Part shown: positions 1 through 12,586 of the stretch, one piece after another
Position numbering within the stretch: position 1 is the first letter of the stretch
Layout: every line of letters starts with the position of its first letter
NCBI GenBank assembly: GCA_033065855.1
Contig: JAVXUO010003116.1
Coordinates: 30,001 to 94,000, forward strand
Origin: Escallonia rubra
Taxonomy: Eukaryota > Streptophyta > Magnoliopsida > Escalloniales > Escalloniaceae
Length of the DNA: 64,000 nucleotides
Reading direction: 5' to 3'
Notes under the pieces: model-generated
What the model saw: the letters and a program-made list of their open reading frames with translations, nothing else
Databases searched by the model: none
What the model was told of the DNA's origin: nothing
Made by a program: the position numbers and the translations under genes

Positions 1-484
1 AAAAAATCTTGATTTGTCTGGTTGATTGATGATTGATTCATGCTCCTTCTTTGACCCACCATTTATACTAGAGACCTTGTAGAAAATAACTACTATTACA
101 AGACAAACTACCCACTTAAGAAATAACTATCCACTAATAAGTAACCAATCACACTTATGCCTTATCAATAAGGACATATTTTCAGAAGTTGGTTTCTTCC
201 ACTTCCTGATTGAATCTTCCATTATCTCTTCAGAAATAATAATAAAAATTAAATGTCATTTAGTGGCATTTAATTAAAGTGAAGTTATTAGTGAAAAAAT
301 TATTTATTGGTGCAAACAATGGGTCTCAACCTTATTGGATGCATATGCTATTAGAGAAACCATCATTAAATGAGAGGTAACGTCAAACACTATTGTGGAC
401 TCAATAAAAGAAAGCTCAGTGCCTGCCCTTGATATAAAAGTTTTGCACACTTGATGATTAAATGAATCCTATACGAAAATTTTT
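1..484. other. Intergenic, no gene seen
   Basis: AT-rich sequence with no ORF of note and no repeat structure that I can delimit. Confidence 0.5.
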
Positions 485-960
485 GGGTTAAATACACTTT
501 ATTAGTATCCCAAAAGCATGCGAAAATTTCACTTGAAAATTCAAATGTTCGATTTTTTACAAATAAGAGTTTGAAGTTTCAATTAGGTCAAGTACTTACG
601 TTCAAATCTCTAAAATTTGGAGGCAAAACCGTCAGGGACAAAATCGTCCGCCCATGTTCTTCTTCTTCAGCCCACCTACCTCTCCCCGCGACACCACAAG
701 CCCCACCCACCACCACTCCAAGAAGACACCGGTGCCACATACTACCCCCACTAAACCCAGCACTGCCCCATGCATTGCTCCTAATTCGGCCAACGCGACA
801 CACACCCCCACCCGCAACACACGACATACACAGTCACACACCCACCCCATTGCCTATCACCCACCACACCCAGCCCATTGCCCAAGCCCCGCCCACCATG
901 TGAGTGTATTCTACCATCTATTGTTACACGAAATCTCCTAGATCTTGTAAGTCGATAAGC
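485..960 (+). mobile_element. Left part of a Mutator-like inverted-repeat element, right end not found
   Basis: The segment opens with GGGTTAAATACAC and continues into a 'ccgtcaggga(c)aaaat(c/t)gtcc' block. The same kind of block sits just inside the left terminal repeat of the complete element at 19229-20520. It then runs into a C-rich core (650-900) in which both strands are open. No matching right terminal repeat or target-site duplication was found, so I read it as a truncated member of the same type of element. The end coordinate is approximate. Confidence 0.35.
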
Positions 961-1518
961 CATCTGTTCCTACATATCTTTCTTGTCGCAGAAAACATTT
1001 TCACATTTAAGTTTGTCATTTTGATATGAGTAGAAACTAATTTAAATGATCCAAATTGCGTTCAGCATCCCAATGTTTCGTACTCATAGTTTTTAGCTTG
1101 CCAACACACCGTATCCTGTCACACAGACAAAAATGTGTAGGCATGGTACGAGTGCATTAATTAATTCTAAGCTAGAATAAAGCGGTTTCAACATCTCATG
1201 TGACAAACAAAGCTTTTTTCGGCATGGGGCCTTTTCTCATGACATGATTAAAGCCAAAGCAGAGGAGCAAGAAAAAAGTAGAAACTTTCCTTGCTTTCTC
1301 ACTTTTGTTGGACCATCAAGCCTGAGGAAAATTGGCCCTTATGCCCCCACCCCCCGTCTTCATTGCCACTTAACTTTTCCTCACCTTCTCATGATTCCCC
1401 ATCATCATTATGTCCACTCCATTCATCCCAGTCTGTACTCTCACTCTCTCTTCTTGCAACAAATGAAACCGGCCAGTACAGAAGGGCAACTAGGTGAAAG
1501 TGTTCAAAATCTGATAAA
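961..1518. other. Intergenic, no gene seen
   Basis: Two short open frames occur in a C/T-rich stretch (about 1290-1500). They match no family that I recognise and have no splice or promoter context. Confidence 0.4.
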
Positions 1519-1526
1519 AGTAATAC

Positions 1527-1869
1527 GAGTTTTTGTCCTTAATAATTTATTTTTAATACTTTATTACTTCTTTACTCCATTTTAAACTTTATTTATTTAT
1601 CTAATCAATTTTTGGGAATCATTATTCCAAATAAAAATTTCAAGGGAAGAAAACGTGATTTCAAACAAAGATTTCATTGTGTCAACGTATGAAATCTCTG
1701 TTAGGAACCAATATTTCTTTTGAAAATGTTATTTCAAATCACGTTTTCTTTCCTTAAAATCTCTGTTTGGAATCACGATTTTCAAAAGTGGGTTAGATAG
1801 GTAAATAAGGTTCAAAATGGAGTAAAAAGTAATTAAGTATTAAAAATTGATTATTAAGGGTAAAAACTC
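1527..1869. mobile_element. Foldback MITE with 8-bp target-site duplication
   Basis: Almost the whole element is an inverted repeat: the left arm beginning GAGTTTTTGTCC pairs with the right arm ending GGGTAAAAACTC, and the arms stay similar for over 100 bp. It is flanked by perfect 8-bp direct repeats AGTAATAC at 1519-1526 and 1870-1877, which suggests hAT-type integration. There is no coding capacity. A diverged right half of the same family lies around 21120-21239 plus 21610-21628. Confidence 0.75.
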
Positions 1870-1877
1870 AGTAATAC

Positions 1878-4400
1878 ATATTGAAAAAACAAGAGGTAGA
1901 ATTTTCAGAAACACCACACATATCTAATGCACCTCTAGTACAAAAATAAGGCACTTCTTGGACATGCCCAGATAGCCTGCAAAAATAAAAGAACTTGTAC
2001 AAAAACAAAAGTAAAGCAATAGTGTACAAAGTAACCACTATGTCGTCTCGTCTTGCAGTTCCAATCTAGACAAGTTAGAGCTATCAGTTAGAGAATATGC
2101 ATCAACTCGATCAACGAGTTCAAATGGGTCGAGTTCCTCTACGCTAAGAAGTGAATCCAACGGATTCATGAACCGCATTTAAAACTTGCTTGAATAGAAG
2201 TTTAAGCTTGCAACACTAGCCGAAGCGTGCTAAATTTCTCAAGTCGAACAAGTCTGGTGCCGTACTTGCTTGACTATTCTCCATCCCCATCAGCTAAGGT
2301 TATGGTGATCTGCACGAGACCTCAGTCACGAGCCCATTTTAATACTTGGGTGTGACACAATCTTTGCTTTTTATCTTTCTGACTGTTGTAAAGTGTTCTA
2401 GTCACATATTATAAACTTCTGGCGACAACAATGAACGAACATAATCGATAAAAAAGAAAAATATTCTAGTTAAAATAACCAAAAGAGTGCAATTTATAAC
2501 ATCACCGAGTACTTGTACCTTTTTTTCCGTATTGTATCAGTTGCATTTTATTATATAAGATTTAAGGACAAACTATTTGAATGTAATTATGAACCCTCTA
2601 AAAATAAAGTTTAGATAGTTGAAAAATGGATTGCGTGTCCATGTAACAACATGTTAGGGAAGAACTTTTAACTTTTCGAGAAGCCTTTTAACGTTATCTT
2701 CCATGTGAATTTGGATGGTTGTGGGATTTCACGGGCTAAATCTCAGGCTCAAGTCACGGACAAACTGTGCTTCACCGCCACACCAAAACTGCCTGCTATT
2801 GTCTCTTGTCTCTTTACTCTTTAGTAACAATTTCTGCTCACGCTTCCTTTCCGTAACTTCACTCTTTAATCTAGTACTAGTTTTAATCTCGTACGTTATA
2901 TATGAGAGTAATAACCATCAAAATTCTTATGGAGTAATCTCATATTTGTAAGGCAACATGTTTTGAAGAGGACTAACAACCAAACTATATATGGAGCATA
3001 ATCACTATCATATTTGACTTCTTTTTTGGTCGACAGTGAGAGTATTTTTTTTTAAACTGAAAAGTCATGACAAAATCAGTGCAATTTTGGCTACAACACA
3101 TGTTTGGTTGTCAAAGGAGTAGCAAAAGGAAACCGAAAATAATGTACAACCGAGCATTCTCTTCAAATCATCTATTTGATTACCAAAGGAATCAATCGAC
3201 CATCCATCAAAATGAGGGAAGAGGAATCCAACATCTGCATGAGAACGAGACTGACTACCATAACGAGCAACTCGAAATTCAATTAGCAAAGAACGGGTAA
3301 AAATCATTTAATTAGCAAACATTGGGTATATATAACCTAAAATTTATATATAGCAAAGCGAGGGGAGGAAAGACGAGAAAAGGAAGAGACGGGGGCAGGA
3401 GGGTCTCTCGCCGACATAAGCAGACCTCCTGCCAATACGCAACGATTTCGTTTTTTTTACTCTTTGAAGAGAGGATAACTCGCGCAACGATCACACTACT
3501 GAACATGAATCATTTTTCGAAATTAGATTTAAGGTAACAATACAATGAGTAGTCCAGTATCAAAGCTTATCAAAAGCTTTCGGTGCTATAAGCAGGTATT
3601 ATAAGTCAAATTTTTATAAAAACTAATACGAAGATACACTAGAGAAATTTCTCTTTCTGAGACATTATATACTCTATCAAAACGAAAGTGTATGCTAAGA
3701 ACACATTGTCAATCGGTGGTAGGTCATATCCCTAGAGTTGTTTAATCAAAAGATAAATGGGAGAGCATCCAATCAAGTTGGTTTGAAGGTGGCCCTCACT
3801 TCACTAACTGCAGATTCTGGTCAATGCATGACACCACTAAAGAAAAAATGTTCGTACAAATTTAACTTTTGAAATAATGGTCGAAGAGAATGCTATAATG
3901 AAACAGTAAAACTGCAGTTTCCTCGTAGTCCCAGGTGTTTTTCGATGAAGCAGTAACAATCTATATATGGATCTCTTCTCCTAGGCTAATAATCCCATCG
4001 ATCGAGATTCTTTAATGTCGTGCTCGTGCTGTAATTTGGATCGAGGCTTAGGCGCTTTTGGTGATCGTCTAGTCATATTTGTCGCGAGGGCGTGTATTAT
4101 ATTATGTCTACATTGGCTAGAAAAATTAGCCATAGGTCTGTTTCTTATACCCGGAAGACTTATCATTCCCTTACACATTCTTTTGAGTTGAGTATTAGAC
4201 TAAACAGGTTTAATAATGCAAACCCATATGGCCTCAAATGGAGAGAAAAACTTTAGAAGTAACATATATAGTATAGAAAACATTGTGTTCAAATCTAAAA
4301 GTTTCTCACCATACCACAAAAAAAAAAAAAATCACCCCATTGTGGCTGTTAAATCTCCAATTTATTCATGCTAAATCGCATAAAAGGGTACAATAACAGG
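1878..4400. other. Intergenic, no gene seen
   Basis: AT-rich. Open frames at 2715-2951, 3065-3307 and 3322-3537 are short, have no recognisable domain and overlap frames of similar length on the other strand. I see no exon-like splice pattern. Confidence 0.4.
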
Positions 4401-4504
4401 ATCTCGAGAGAAAAAATTAAACAATCCCCCACCAAACTAAATATGTTGAGTAGTCAAAAAAGGTAAAAATTAAAAAGGTTAAAGAAGAAAATTTAGAAAC
4501 ATGC

Positions 4505-5179
4505 CTAGTGAGCCATGGCGACAGGGGGAGCAAAGCTGATGCTTCTCTGGTTAGGCATGGCGAGCATGGCCGTGTGATCCATGAAATCTTTGAGCTCAAC
4601 CACGTACTCTAATATTGCCTTCAGATCCTCAGCACTTGAAAACCCAACATTTCCAACTTTCCTAACAGCGTACACATAAAACGTGATGCACCCTTTTCTG
4701 AATTTGAATCGGGCCATCTCGCAACCGTTTAGGCCCCTAATGAGCTTCCGGTTCACCTCCCCGAGAGGTATTTCCGGCGGCCAATACCGGTCCACCGCCG
4801 CCTTCATCTTCTCGTTCTCAAAAACGAACAGCAGCACCTTTGACTTCTTCGTCCCGAGGCCTAGCGTCAGCGTGTGCCATGCATGGTGAGCCAATATCGT
4901 GAAGTTTGTGGGCAAGAATGCTGTTGTTGAAGGGAACGCTGAGGCTATGCTGGGAAGCTTGTCCTGGTCGTTGGGTGGTGGCAGGGAGAGGAGGCGGAGG
5001 AGCTCAGGCGGCCGCGCGCGGCGGATGGTGAACGACTTCACGATGAACTGGCCGCCGAAGCGGAGGCCCTTCACTTCATTGCTGGGCTTGAACGACACAT
5101 CAGAGGTTGGTTTTGTGGGTTTCTGGTCATTTGGGTGCTGGTGTTTTTGCTTCTTCTTCTTCTTCTCTTCCATGGTCAA
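4505..5179 (-). CDS. Plant-specific conserved protein of unknown function, single exon
   Basis: The 224-aa intronless frame has coding-like composition and is markedly more GC-rich than its flanks. The N-terminal 35 residues are a charged, low-complexity Lys/Gln/His/Pro tract. After it comes a compact globular region with alternating hydrophobic strands and helices, including FIVKSFTIRRARPPELLRLL near residues 45-64, FLPTNFTILAHHAWHTL near 90-106, and a stretch rich in conserved-looking residues (GCEMARFKFRKGCITFYVY) near 150-168. There is no signal peptide or membrane segment. I have the impression of a plant-wide single-domain family but cannot name it, and no function is assigned. The start is either the first Met (5179) or the Met two codons later (5173). 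The nearest gene is 7 kb away. The opposite-strand frame at 4899-5318 is a shadow. Confidence 0.75.
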   Translation of the reverse strand: MTMEEKKKKKQKHQHPNDQKPTKPTSDVSFKPSNEVKGLRFGGQFIVKSFTIRRARPPELLRLLSLPPPNDQDKLPSIASAFPSTTAFLPTNFTILAHHAWHTLTLGLGTKKSKVLLFVFENEKMKAAVDRYWPPEIPLGEVNRKLIRGLNGCEMARFKFRKGCITFYVYAVRKVGNVGFSSAEDLKAILEYVVELKDFMDHTAMLAMPNQRSISFAPPVAMAH

Positions 5180-8100
5180 GTGGGTTGTGATGGTGGTTGT
5201 AGGTAGTGTTGGTGATGGTGGTGGATGGCTTTTGTTTGGTGTGATAATGATAAGAAACCAATCTGTAATGCCTTTTATGAGGCTACATTGCTGCTGTGTA
5301 TTTTGTGGGGTTTTCTAATATGTGCGAGATGTTATTTTCAAAAAGGTGGGTAGTCCACTTTGCATGGACGCTAATTAATTGGAATATGTGTGTGTGTGTG
5401 TGTGATCATCTTTTGTTATTTAAAGTGGTTTCTTGAGGTGAAGTAGGTTGGAGAATTGAATGCTACTTGCTTGAGTAGTCCTCTGCAACAGAAAAGATTC
5501 ATCGTACCTTTTAAGTTTCATAGTTTTAGTCACTGTAAATTCAGGTTACCAAATTAATCATAGGTTGGATAACTTCATAAGTTGAGATTTAATGTGGACA
5601 AATGAAAGAGAACCAACTGTCCGGTCATTTTTCTGCTTGGATGCGCGATGACACATTTTTCGCGTTATAGATCAGTATAAAAACTCGTGCCACTAAATTT
5701 CGTCATACATGTATAACAACGTTTATAATTTTATAAAATAGATTCATATTACCGATCGGCTAAAGAGAGAAATACAAATACTATGACAAGCAAAAATAAT
5801 AATAATAATAATAACAACTTGAGCATAAATATTTGATATCATTATGAATCGTTCTCTTCATATAATGAGACTTAATATACCAAAGTTGTTCCAACAAAAC
5901 ATTAAAAAAAGAAAAGAAAAGAAATATATATAAAGAATAAAAGGAGGGCTATCACCTAGCGGCTTTCATATCCGAGCCTCGAAGAAAACTAGAGCATTTC
6001 TCTTTCTTTCTTTTTTTCTCTTCTTTTTCCATCTCCCTTTTGGCTTCTGCCGAAGCAGCCTTGTCCCTCCTTTTTTTTTCGGTTTCTGACTCCTTTCTCC
6101 TTTGTTTCTTCCGAGAGCCCCCTCCTTCCAAATGACTCTTCTTTTTATAATGAAAAACCCTTGAGTTCCAAGGCTTGTGCACAACTCCATGGATAATTAT
6201 CACATGTTAACACATATGATAATTCTTAAACTTTATCACATCCCAAGAGTATTTATTCCCTTTTTTTTTTTGACATATCTATGAAGTCTTTTATTTCACC
6301 CCGAATATACTAACTCAATTATAATATTAGTAGACTTCTAAACACATGGGCCCACTTAGAGAGCCTGAATATTTGGGTTTCCTTTAGCAAAAATTCCTAA
6401 CAAAAAGTTTGGGCTTATTTGTCAACTCAATATATTTTTTTTGTCAAAATTTTGCTGCCAACAATGTGATGTCTTTTTATTTTATTAATGGTTTCTATTT
6501 AGGTACCCCCTTTGAGCAAACCATATCTGTTCTTTATTTGTAGGAGTACATCTTTGATCTGTCGATTATGTTATCGTCAGAGCCCTACACACGGTGACAT
6601 AGTCGAATTGAAAGAGACTATATATATTATTGCAGGTTATCTACCGGAGAATCGGGTACTTAATTAATAGTCAGAACTTTTCATAATGACGGAGCATTTA
6701 CCGGGGATACTACAGAATATGTGCGAGCCCTTCTAATGGAAAAATCAAATTTAACAAGGATTTGGTTCATCCGACCCGGATATGTCATGGACATCCTGCA
6801 ATTCGAATTGTAGTTGTTCCGTTTCTTAGTGAAATTCGTCCAGTTAAAAAAAAAAAAAGAGAACCAAATGAAATTTGTTATGGGCTTGATTTGAGATTTT
6901 GTACGATCACAATTCTACCTATGAAGTTAAGCCCTGGTCTAAAACTTTAAACCGTAAGATTACAACTTAGATTGTAATTTGTACAACATTGCATTGTACT
7001 CATGCCATAGCTTGACCAAAGGCATGAACCTACTGCTTACGCATAACATGTGCAGCCGAGTCTTTCGGCCTATAAATGATCATTAACACCCTGTATTAGG
7101 CATGTACACGACTACTGAGGACAAGGACCACACTTCTGGAAAACCCTTTTTGGGAAATTGTCATCATCAACAAGGAGATCTCATCACAACTTTCATTGCT
7201 CCATTTATTTAATTAAGTTCCTTGCATTGGATGGCTGACACTAACCAATCTTAATTTAGGACATTTCCAAGTTTCTATCTGATCCGATTGATAGAAATCC
7301 CTTAAGAAGTCATGCTTGGTCTTGTTCAAATGTTACATATAATGAAACTCTTCTTTAAGCACGTGCCGTGAAAAAGTACATTTGAACTACGCGCTACACA
7401 TGTATCTCATCTGTCAAACAACATAAATTATGGTGTGATTCTCAACTTTGAAATTGAATTCGAAGGTTTTGGAGAGCATAATGCGAATGCCCGTGTAATT
7501 GTAAAGTCCAATTTAGCTATTAGAGTAACACAAAACACAGGACAAACACCTTAAGATTATGTTAACATTTGATACATGCAACTCGAATTCCAAGTTAGGT
7601 GTGTTGGAGTGCACATGTGAAGTTACTTAATCACATTAAGTAAGTGTGAAACATGTACTATTAACTTGAGCTTTTAAGTCGAGTTGAGCTTATCTTACGT
7701 GAACCATTTTGGTGGTGAACGCTTCACTCCTTCTTAACCTCCCTAACAAGGTTTAGCTGTCAATGTGGAGGAGGTTGTTTAACAATTTGTTGAAAGGAAA
7801 AAGGACAGCAAAGTAGCCGATTTCCTGTCCAAGTCCTGGAGAAGGTTATCTTCCTCGTAAAGTTTGTTCCTTCCAAAGGCATCATTGCCTTTAATAGGAA
7901 TTCCAAGCTCTTTAAAAAGGCCAACTATATGAAGTACCACCATGACTCCATAAGCTCTTTGAAGTTGAAGAAGGGACCCCATATGGGCCTAACTATAAAT
8001 TCTCCAGCAGCAGCAGATTTGATGTCATGTGGTTTGCTTTTCTTTACCATCCATTGATTGAAGTCCTCTGTCATATTTTGTTGCCTCTGGAACAGTTGAA

Positions 8101-9716
8101 AGTGAGATTGGACCAGACTTCTGTTGCTGTCGATGCATGACAAGGTTCATGGGTCTAGGCAGAATAAATTTATACACCAAAAGTATATAAAGCTTTATTC
8201 TGTTTGGAATTTCGGATATAATGATTAAATACCTCCAAGAAAAGAATTTGTCCCCTGGGGTGTGTGTCTGAGAAGTGACAAGAAAATAGGGAATAGGCCA
8301 ACTATTGAGATTATTGAGATAATTTCATATCTGCAACAAATTGCTTGGTTTTGAGTTCGATGATTTAATGTGTTATTGTGATCATATCGAGCCATTAAGC
8401 AAGCAATGAAAGAAAGGTTACCCAAAGAAGAGATTCACATTATACCTTTTTATTCTTTTCCAAAGTTGTATTCCACTTTTCTTTTACTGAATAGGAAACC
8501 TATTTATCCTTGTTCAACTCGAAAGTTTTAAATAGTTGTCGATGTATCCTTTAGAAGTAGTACCATGTATCGTTTAATTAGAAGTAGTACTCTTTTGTTA
8601 CTGTTTATTGTCTCTAATGAATAACATTGTCAAACATAAATAGCTATTGACCGGGGTATGATTGTATTTTTGGTCTATCAAAAGCAAATTGTACGCGTAG
8701 AAAATTGAAGCGCGATTATCATTTCTCAAATTGCGTTCATCCAGTTTGAATTATCTACGTGCTTAGCCCACACTCAAATTAAAATGCCCACTTCAAATGG
8801 AACATATTGTATTATATAATGTCATATCGGGAACATAATGACTAACACTAAAACAAATAGTCATCTTTCATGGCTTAAGCGTGTAACTTTCACATATAGA
8901 ATAATTTAAACGAGCAAACCTCGTCGTAGGTATGTCCCGCTAGAAATTCCCTATGCCCCTACCGTACTCTTGTCGAGCGGCAAAGACGGCTTTATCAGAA
9001 GGTGACACCTGACCCCCATAAGGTATTTGAATATTTTTTAGTACTATTGAACTAAAATGTTTGGGAATTAATATGTATATATTTGTTGCAAATTGTTTTG
9101 ACCCTCTTAGCAAAAAGAAAAGAACATGGTGTTGAACACATAATATAGGTTGAGAAAAACTAACTACTACCTCAGACCAGAGGTTGTACCAAAAAGGAAA
9201 GTGGTTACTAATCTTCAACCACTGCTTATCATGGACAATAAAACAAAGGAGGAAATATATGACTTAAGCAATTCGGAAGTTTGGGGGATTCTATTAATGT
9301 TTATTTTTTTGGTTTATTATTATTATTTTTTTGGGTTTAAAGGGATTCTATTAATTTGAGCTAGTAATTAGGGCTTTACCTCTTCTATCATTTCCCCTTT
9401 TTATGTATGCCTAGGACCCTCTTGTAGTGCATACCAGAATTTACAGCCGCAACTCTAGACGTGAAAGAAAAAATAAATTGAACACTTTTTCTATGATAGT
9501 AAATCTTAGCTCCGCCTCGGCTAGACATTTTTCATCATCTGTGTCAAGGGTCTCAACCACCTGTTGAGGGTTGAGCCCCGAGAGTTTACCCCAAACAGAG
9601 TACAAATAAAAAAAAGAGTATAACCTAAACATATGGCTATCAAAATGGCCAACATAAATTTGGAAACAAAAAAAAAACCATATAGTGATGCATTTCATCA
9701 CTTTTAGTTATCAAAC
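5180..9716. other. Long intergenic stretch, no supported gene
   Basis: It contains a (TG)n microsatellite near 5388-5404, a pyrimidine-rich tract at 5998-6120 that gives a Lys/Glu-rich minus-strand frame (5952-6203), and two abutting minus-strand frames at 7779-8143. None has a recognisable domain, splice context or promoter. No transposon ends with duplications were found here. Confidence 0.4.
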
Positions 9717-10264
9717 TAAGGCCATGCTTGTTTCACAGAAAATGTTTCATAGAAAACGCTTTTCAAAAAATAGCAGTTCTTAAAAAAATTTAAAGAATTT
9801 CATTTTCCGTTGTTTAGGTGTGAGACAAAAAATACTACTACTACTTATATATAATTTCTACTGCTTCTGCTGTTTAGCATCACTGTATTGTTCTATGTGT
9901 GTGTGCGCCCGCGCCCGCGCGCGTAAGTTGTGGGTGGGTGTGGAGGTGTGTCTGGGCATGTGTATGGGTGTGTGGGGGTGAGGGTGTGGGTTGGATGGGC
10001 GCGCACGTGTGCCTGTGTGAGTGGGTGGGTGGATGTGTATGGGTGTGCGTGCATGTGCGTGTGTGGGTGTGTCGGGGTGTGTGTTCAGCGGTTTGGAAAA
10101 TGACTTCCCGAGTTTTAATCCATAAATAATTTTTCGACATTTTGTTCTTCAAAATAAGTGTGATCAGATATCATTTTCCGTTAAAGAATCTTATACATGC
10201 ACCAAAAATCGAAAAATGTGAAAAATCTTTTCCAGAAAATGAATCTATAAAACAAAGGGGCCTA
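9717..10264. mobile_element. hAT-like MITE with GT-rich core
   Basis: The left end, TAAGGCCATGCTTGTTTCAC, and the right end (reverse complement TTAGGCCCCTTTGTTTTATA) form imperfect inverted repeats of the GGCC..TTTGTTT type. They continue inwards as 'gaaaatg' and 'cattttccgtt' blocks in opposite orientation (for example near 9809 and 10172). I could not find a convincing 8-bp target-site duplication, so the superfamily call rests on end similarity only. Confidence 0.5.
9891..10085 (+). repeat. GT/GC-rich minisatellite-like tract
   Basis: About 195 bp is made almost entirely of G and T with scattered C on the plus strand, built from variants of gtgtg, gtgggtg and a gcccgcgcccgcgcgcg block. 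Open frames on both strands (9880-10152 minus, 9899-10129 plus) follow from the low complexity and are not genes. Confidence 0.85.
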
Positions 10265-10384
10265 AGTGGTGGTAGAGGAAAGTGTTGCAGTCGCCTGCTT
10301 AGAGTGTGGTTAAAGAACGTCGTCGCTTAAATCAAACAAACTATTTTAATGTCAATTTAATAAATAAAAGAGGCGTTTATTTTT

Positions 10385-11610
10385 TATTTTGAGCCAAATG
10401 TCATATTTTCATTCTGAACTCTCCCGTGAAGTCTTACAAAAAATTCGACAATTTAAATTAAACTTATTTAATTGTCTTTATTTAATTTTTTTAGGTAAAT
10501 TGTTTTATAACCTACTAATTGAACTCGTCTTTCATTGGCTCTTCTATAAAGTCTTACTTACATCAACACCTTAAATTGAACTCTATTTAATTGTCTTATT
10601 TAATTTTTATAACATTGTACCATAACTATTAATTGTACTCTTTCTAATTTTTATTAACTTTTTTACAGACTGTATTATAATCCATTATAATCATAATCAG
10701 AATTTAATAATAACCAACTAAAGAGATTGAATGCATTGTATTAAAATAACATTGAGTAATTTCAACATATCAATTAAATACCAATATGAATCATCAATAT
10801 AATATGTATGATAATAATAATAGTAACAATAATGGAAATAATAATGATACTACTAATAATAATAATAAAATAAAAGACGAGTTTACCTCTGGTTTTGCAC
10901 CGAATGTCATCCTTTCATACCAAACTCTGCCTTAAAATTTTATTTAATTGGACATTTAAATTAAACTCTATCTAGTTGTCTTTTTTTTTTTTTTTTTATT
11001 AATTGAACCCTATTTAATCTATTAATTGAACCCTATTTAATCATTCCTAACTCTCCCATAAATTCTTACTTTAACTGGACATTTAAAATTGAACTCCATA
11101 TAATTGTCTTATTTAATTTTCCTAGGTACATTGTATTATGTAACATATTGGTTGTCTTTTGTTTTTGTTAAATAAGGAGATTGAATGCATTTTACTAAAA
11201 TAACATTTACTAATTGCACCAGATCAATTCAGTATCAATATCAATATAGATCATCAATTATTAATACAATAATAGTAATAATAAATTTATTACTCGTTAT
11301 AAAAGACGATTCTAGCTCTGATTTTACACCAAATATCTTCTTTTCTTTCTGAACTCTCCCGTAGTGCCTTACTTAAATTAGACATTTAAAATTAAATCTA
11401 TCTAATTGCCATTTTTCTATTTTTCTAGGTACATTGTATGACAACTTATTAATTGAACTATATCTTCGTTTAAGTTTTTCAGATACATTTTATCTTAACC
11501 TATTATTATCACAAGCATAATCACACTAATTGATTATCCTTTGTGAATATCATCATATCACAATAATGACCAACTAAGAAGATTGAATGAATTGTTACGT
11601 AGAGAAGTTC
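10385..11610. repeat. Tandem array of three diverged AT-rich units of about 0.4-0.45 kb
   Basis: The landmark 'agattgaatg(c/a)att' recurs at about 10723, 11175 and 11577. Each unit also holds a block like 'aactctccc(g/a)t(g/a)', a following 'tctatttaattgtctt' variant, and 'tttttctaggta(c/a)attgta'. The spacing is about 452 and 402 bp. No coding capacity is seen. The tract also carries short (AAT)n runs near 10810-10868. Confidence 0.65.
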
Positions 11611-12586
11611 TAGCTTCATCTAGAAAATCATATAATACCTTCCAAATATTTATATTTTATCGTAATAAAGGACTAGAAAGATTAGATTCAGTTTTTTCTA
11701 GAAGGACGTCATTATTTCTCTATTAGACATAAGTAAAAAGAGAGAGCCTCCATTCACCATAAGTACGTCGTTCTATGTTACTGCATGTCATAAAAATAAA
11801 GCATTATATAAGGAAGATTTTTACTGTTAAATTTACCATAACTAATACTTCGATAACTAACAAGATTATGTCACTATCATTATTAACATGATACCACCGA
11901 TTATTAGTATCCGTTGTCAATACGTAAATACATTTTTCCTAACCTAATTAGAAACAAACATCAATTAATATTTATATTGTACATTTATTTAGATAACTCA
12001 CTTATCAATCTATCTATGTGATCTTTGAGATACCATGTTCTAGCATTCCGACCATTGCCCGGGTACTATGTTAGTTAAACAGAACCTCAGAGACAAAATT
12101 CAATGCATAACAATGCAGCAGTGGTAAGACTGTCAAACAGGAAATCTAGCAGCACTATGGCGTACAAGCAGTTCTTCAAGGTGTCTCGGTCATCTACTTG
12201 AAGGTTGTTTTTCTTTGTAACCATCAAAAAGAGAGCACAAGATTTCGGAAGCCTGAAAATCGATACTTTTAACTCGTAAAAGAACCTGTATGGCATCGTT
12301 AGCATGCCTTAAATTTTGATCAGATCAATGGCAGCTTAAATTAAACTTATTAAAGCATATATATAGCCGATTACAAAGCACTGCCCGTCTAAAGATCTCC
12401 TAAGTAGACAAACATTTTTGTGCAATCCATCAAACCCTTCTCATCAGAGTTTCTTTTAGCTAGTTTGAGAAGATGAATGAACAAATAATTAGGCGTTAAA
12501 CGAGAGAGAACGCGGATGAGGGTCGTAGATTCCTTCCAAGTTCCAAGCAAACGCTTCTGTGCTCTTCTGCTGCTCGCTCGCGCTCT
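11611..12586. other. Intergenic and 3' flank of the GH17 gene
   Basis: AT-rich with no delimited element. The small minus-strand frame 12087-12305 lies beyond the stop codon of the GH17 gene and shows no similarity that I recognise. Confidence 0.4.

Noticed and set aside
5952-6203. Lys/Glu-rich minus-strand frame
   Set aside because: Produced by a pyrimidine-rich plus strand. The overlapping alternative frame is equally open, and there is no domain or gene context.
9880-10152. Open frames rich in His/Thr/Pro (minus) or Cys/Val/Trp (plus)
   Set aside because: Low-complexity GT tract with no stops by composition.
12270-12285. Alternative last exon for the GH17 gene (acceptor at 12286, giving SSFTS)
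   Set aside because: The acceptor at 12616 gives YGTCKYLS, the expected end of an X8 domain including its cysteine.
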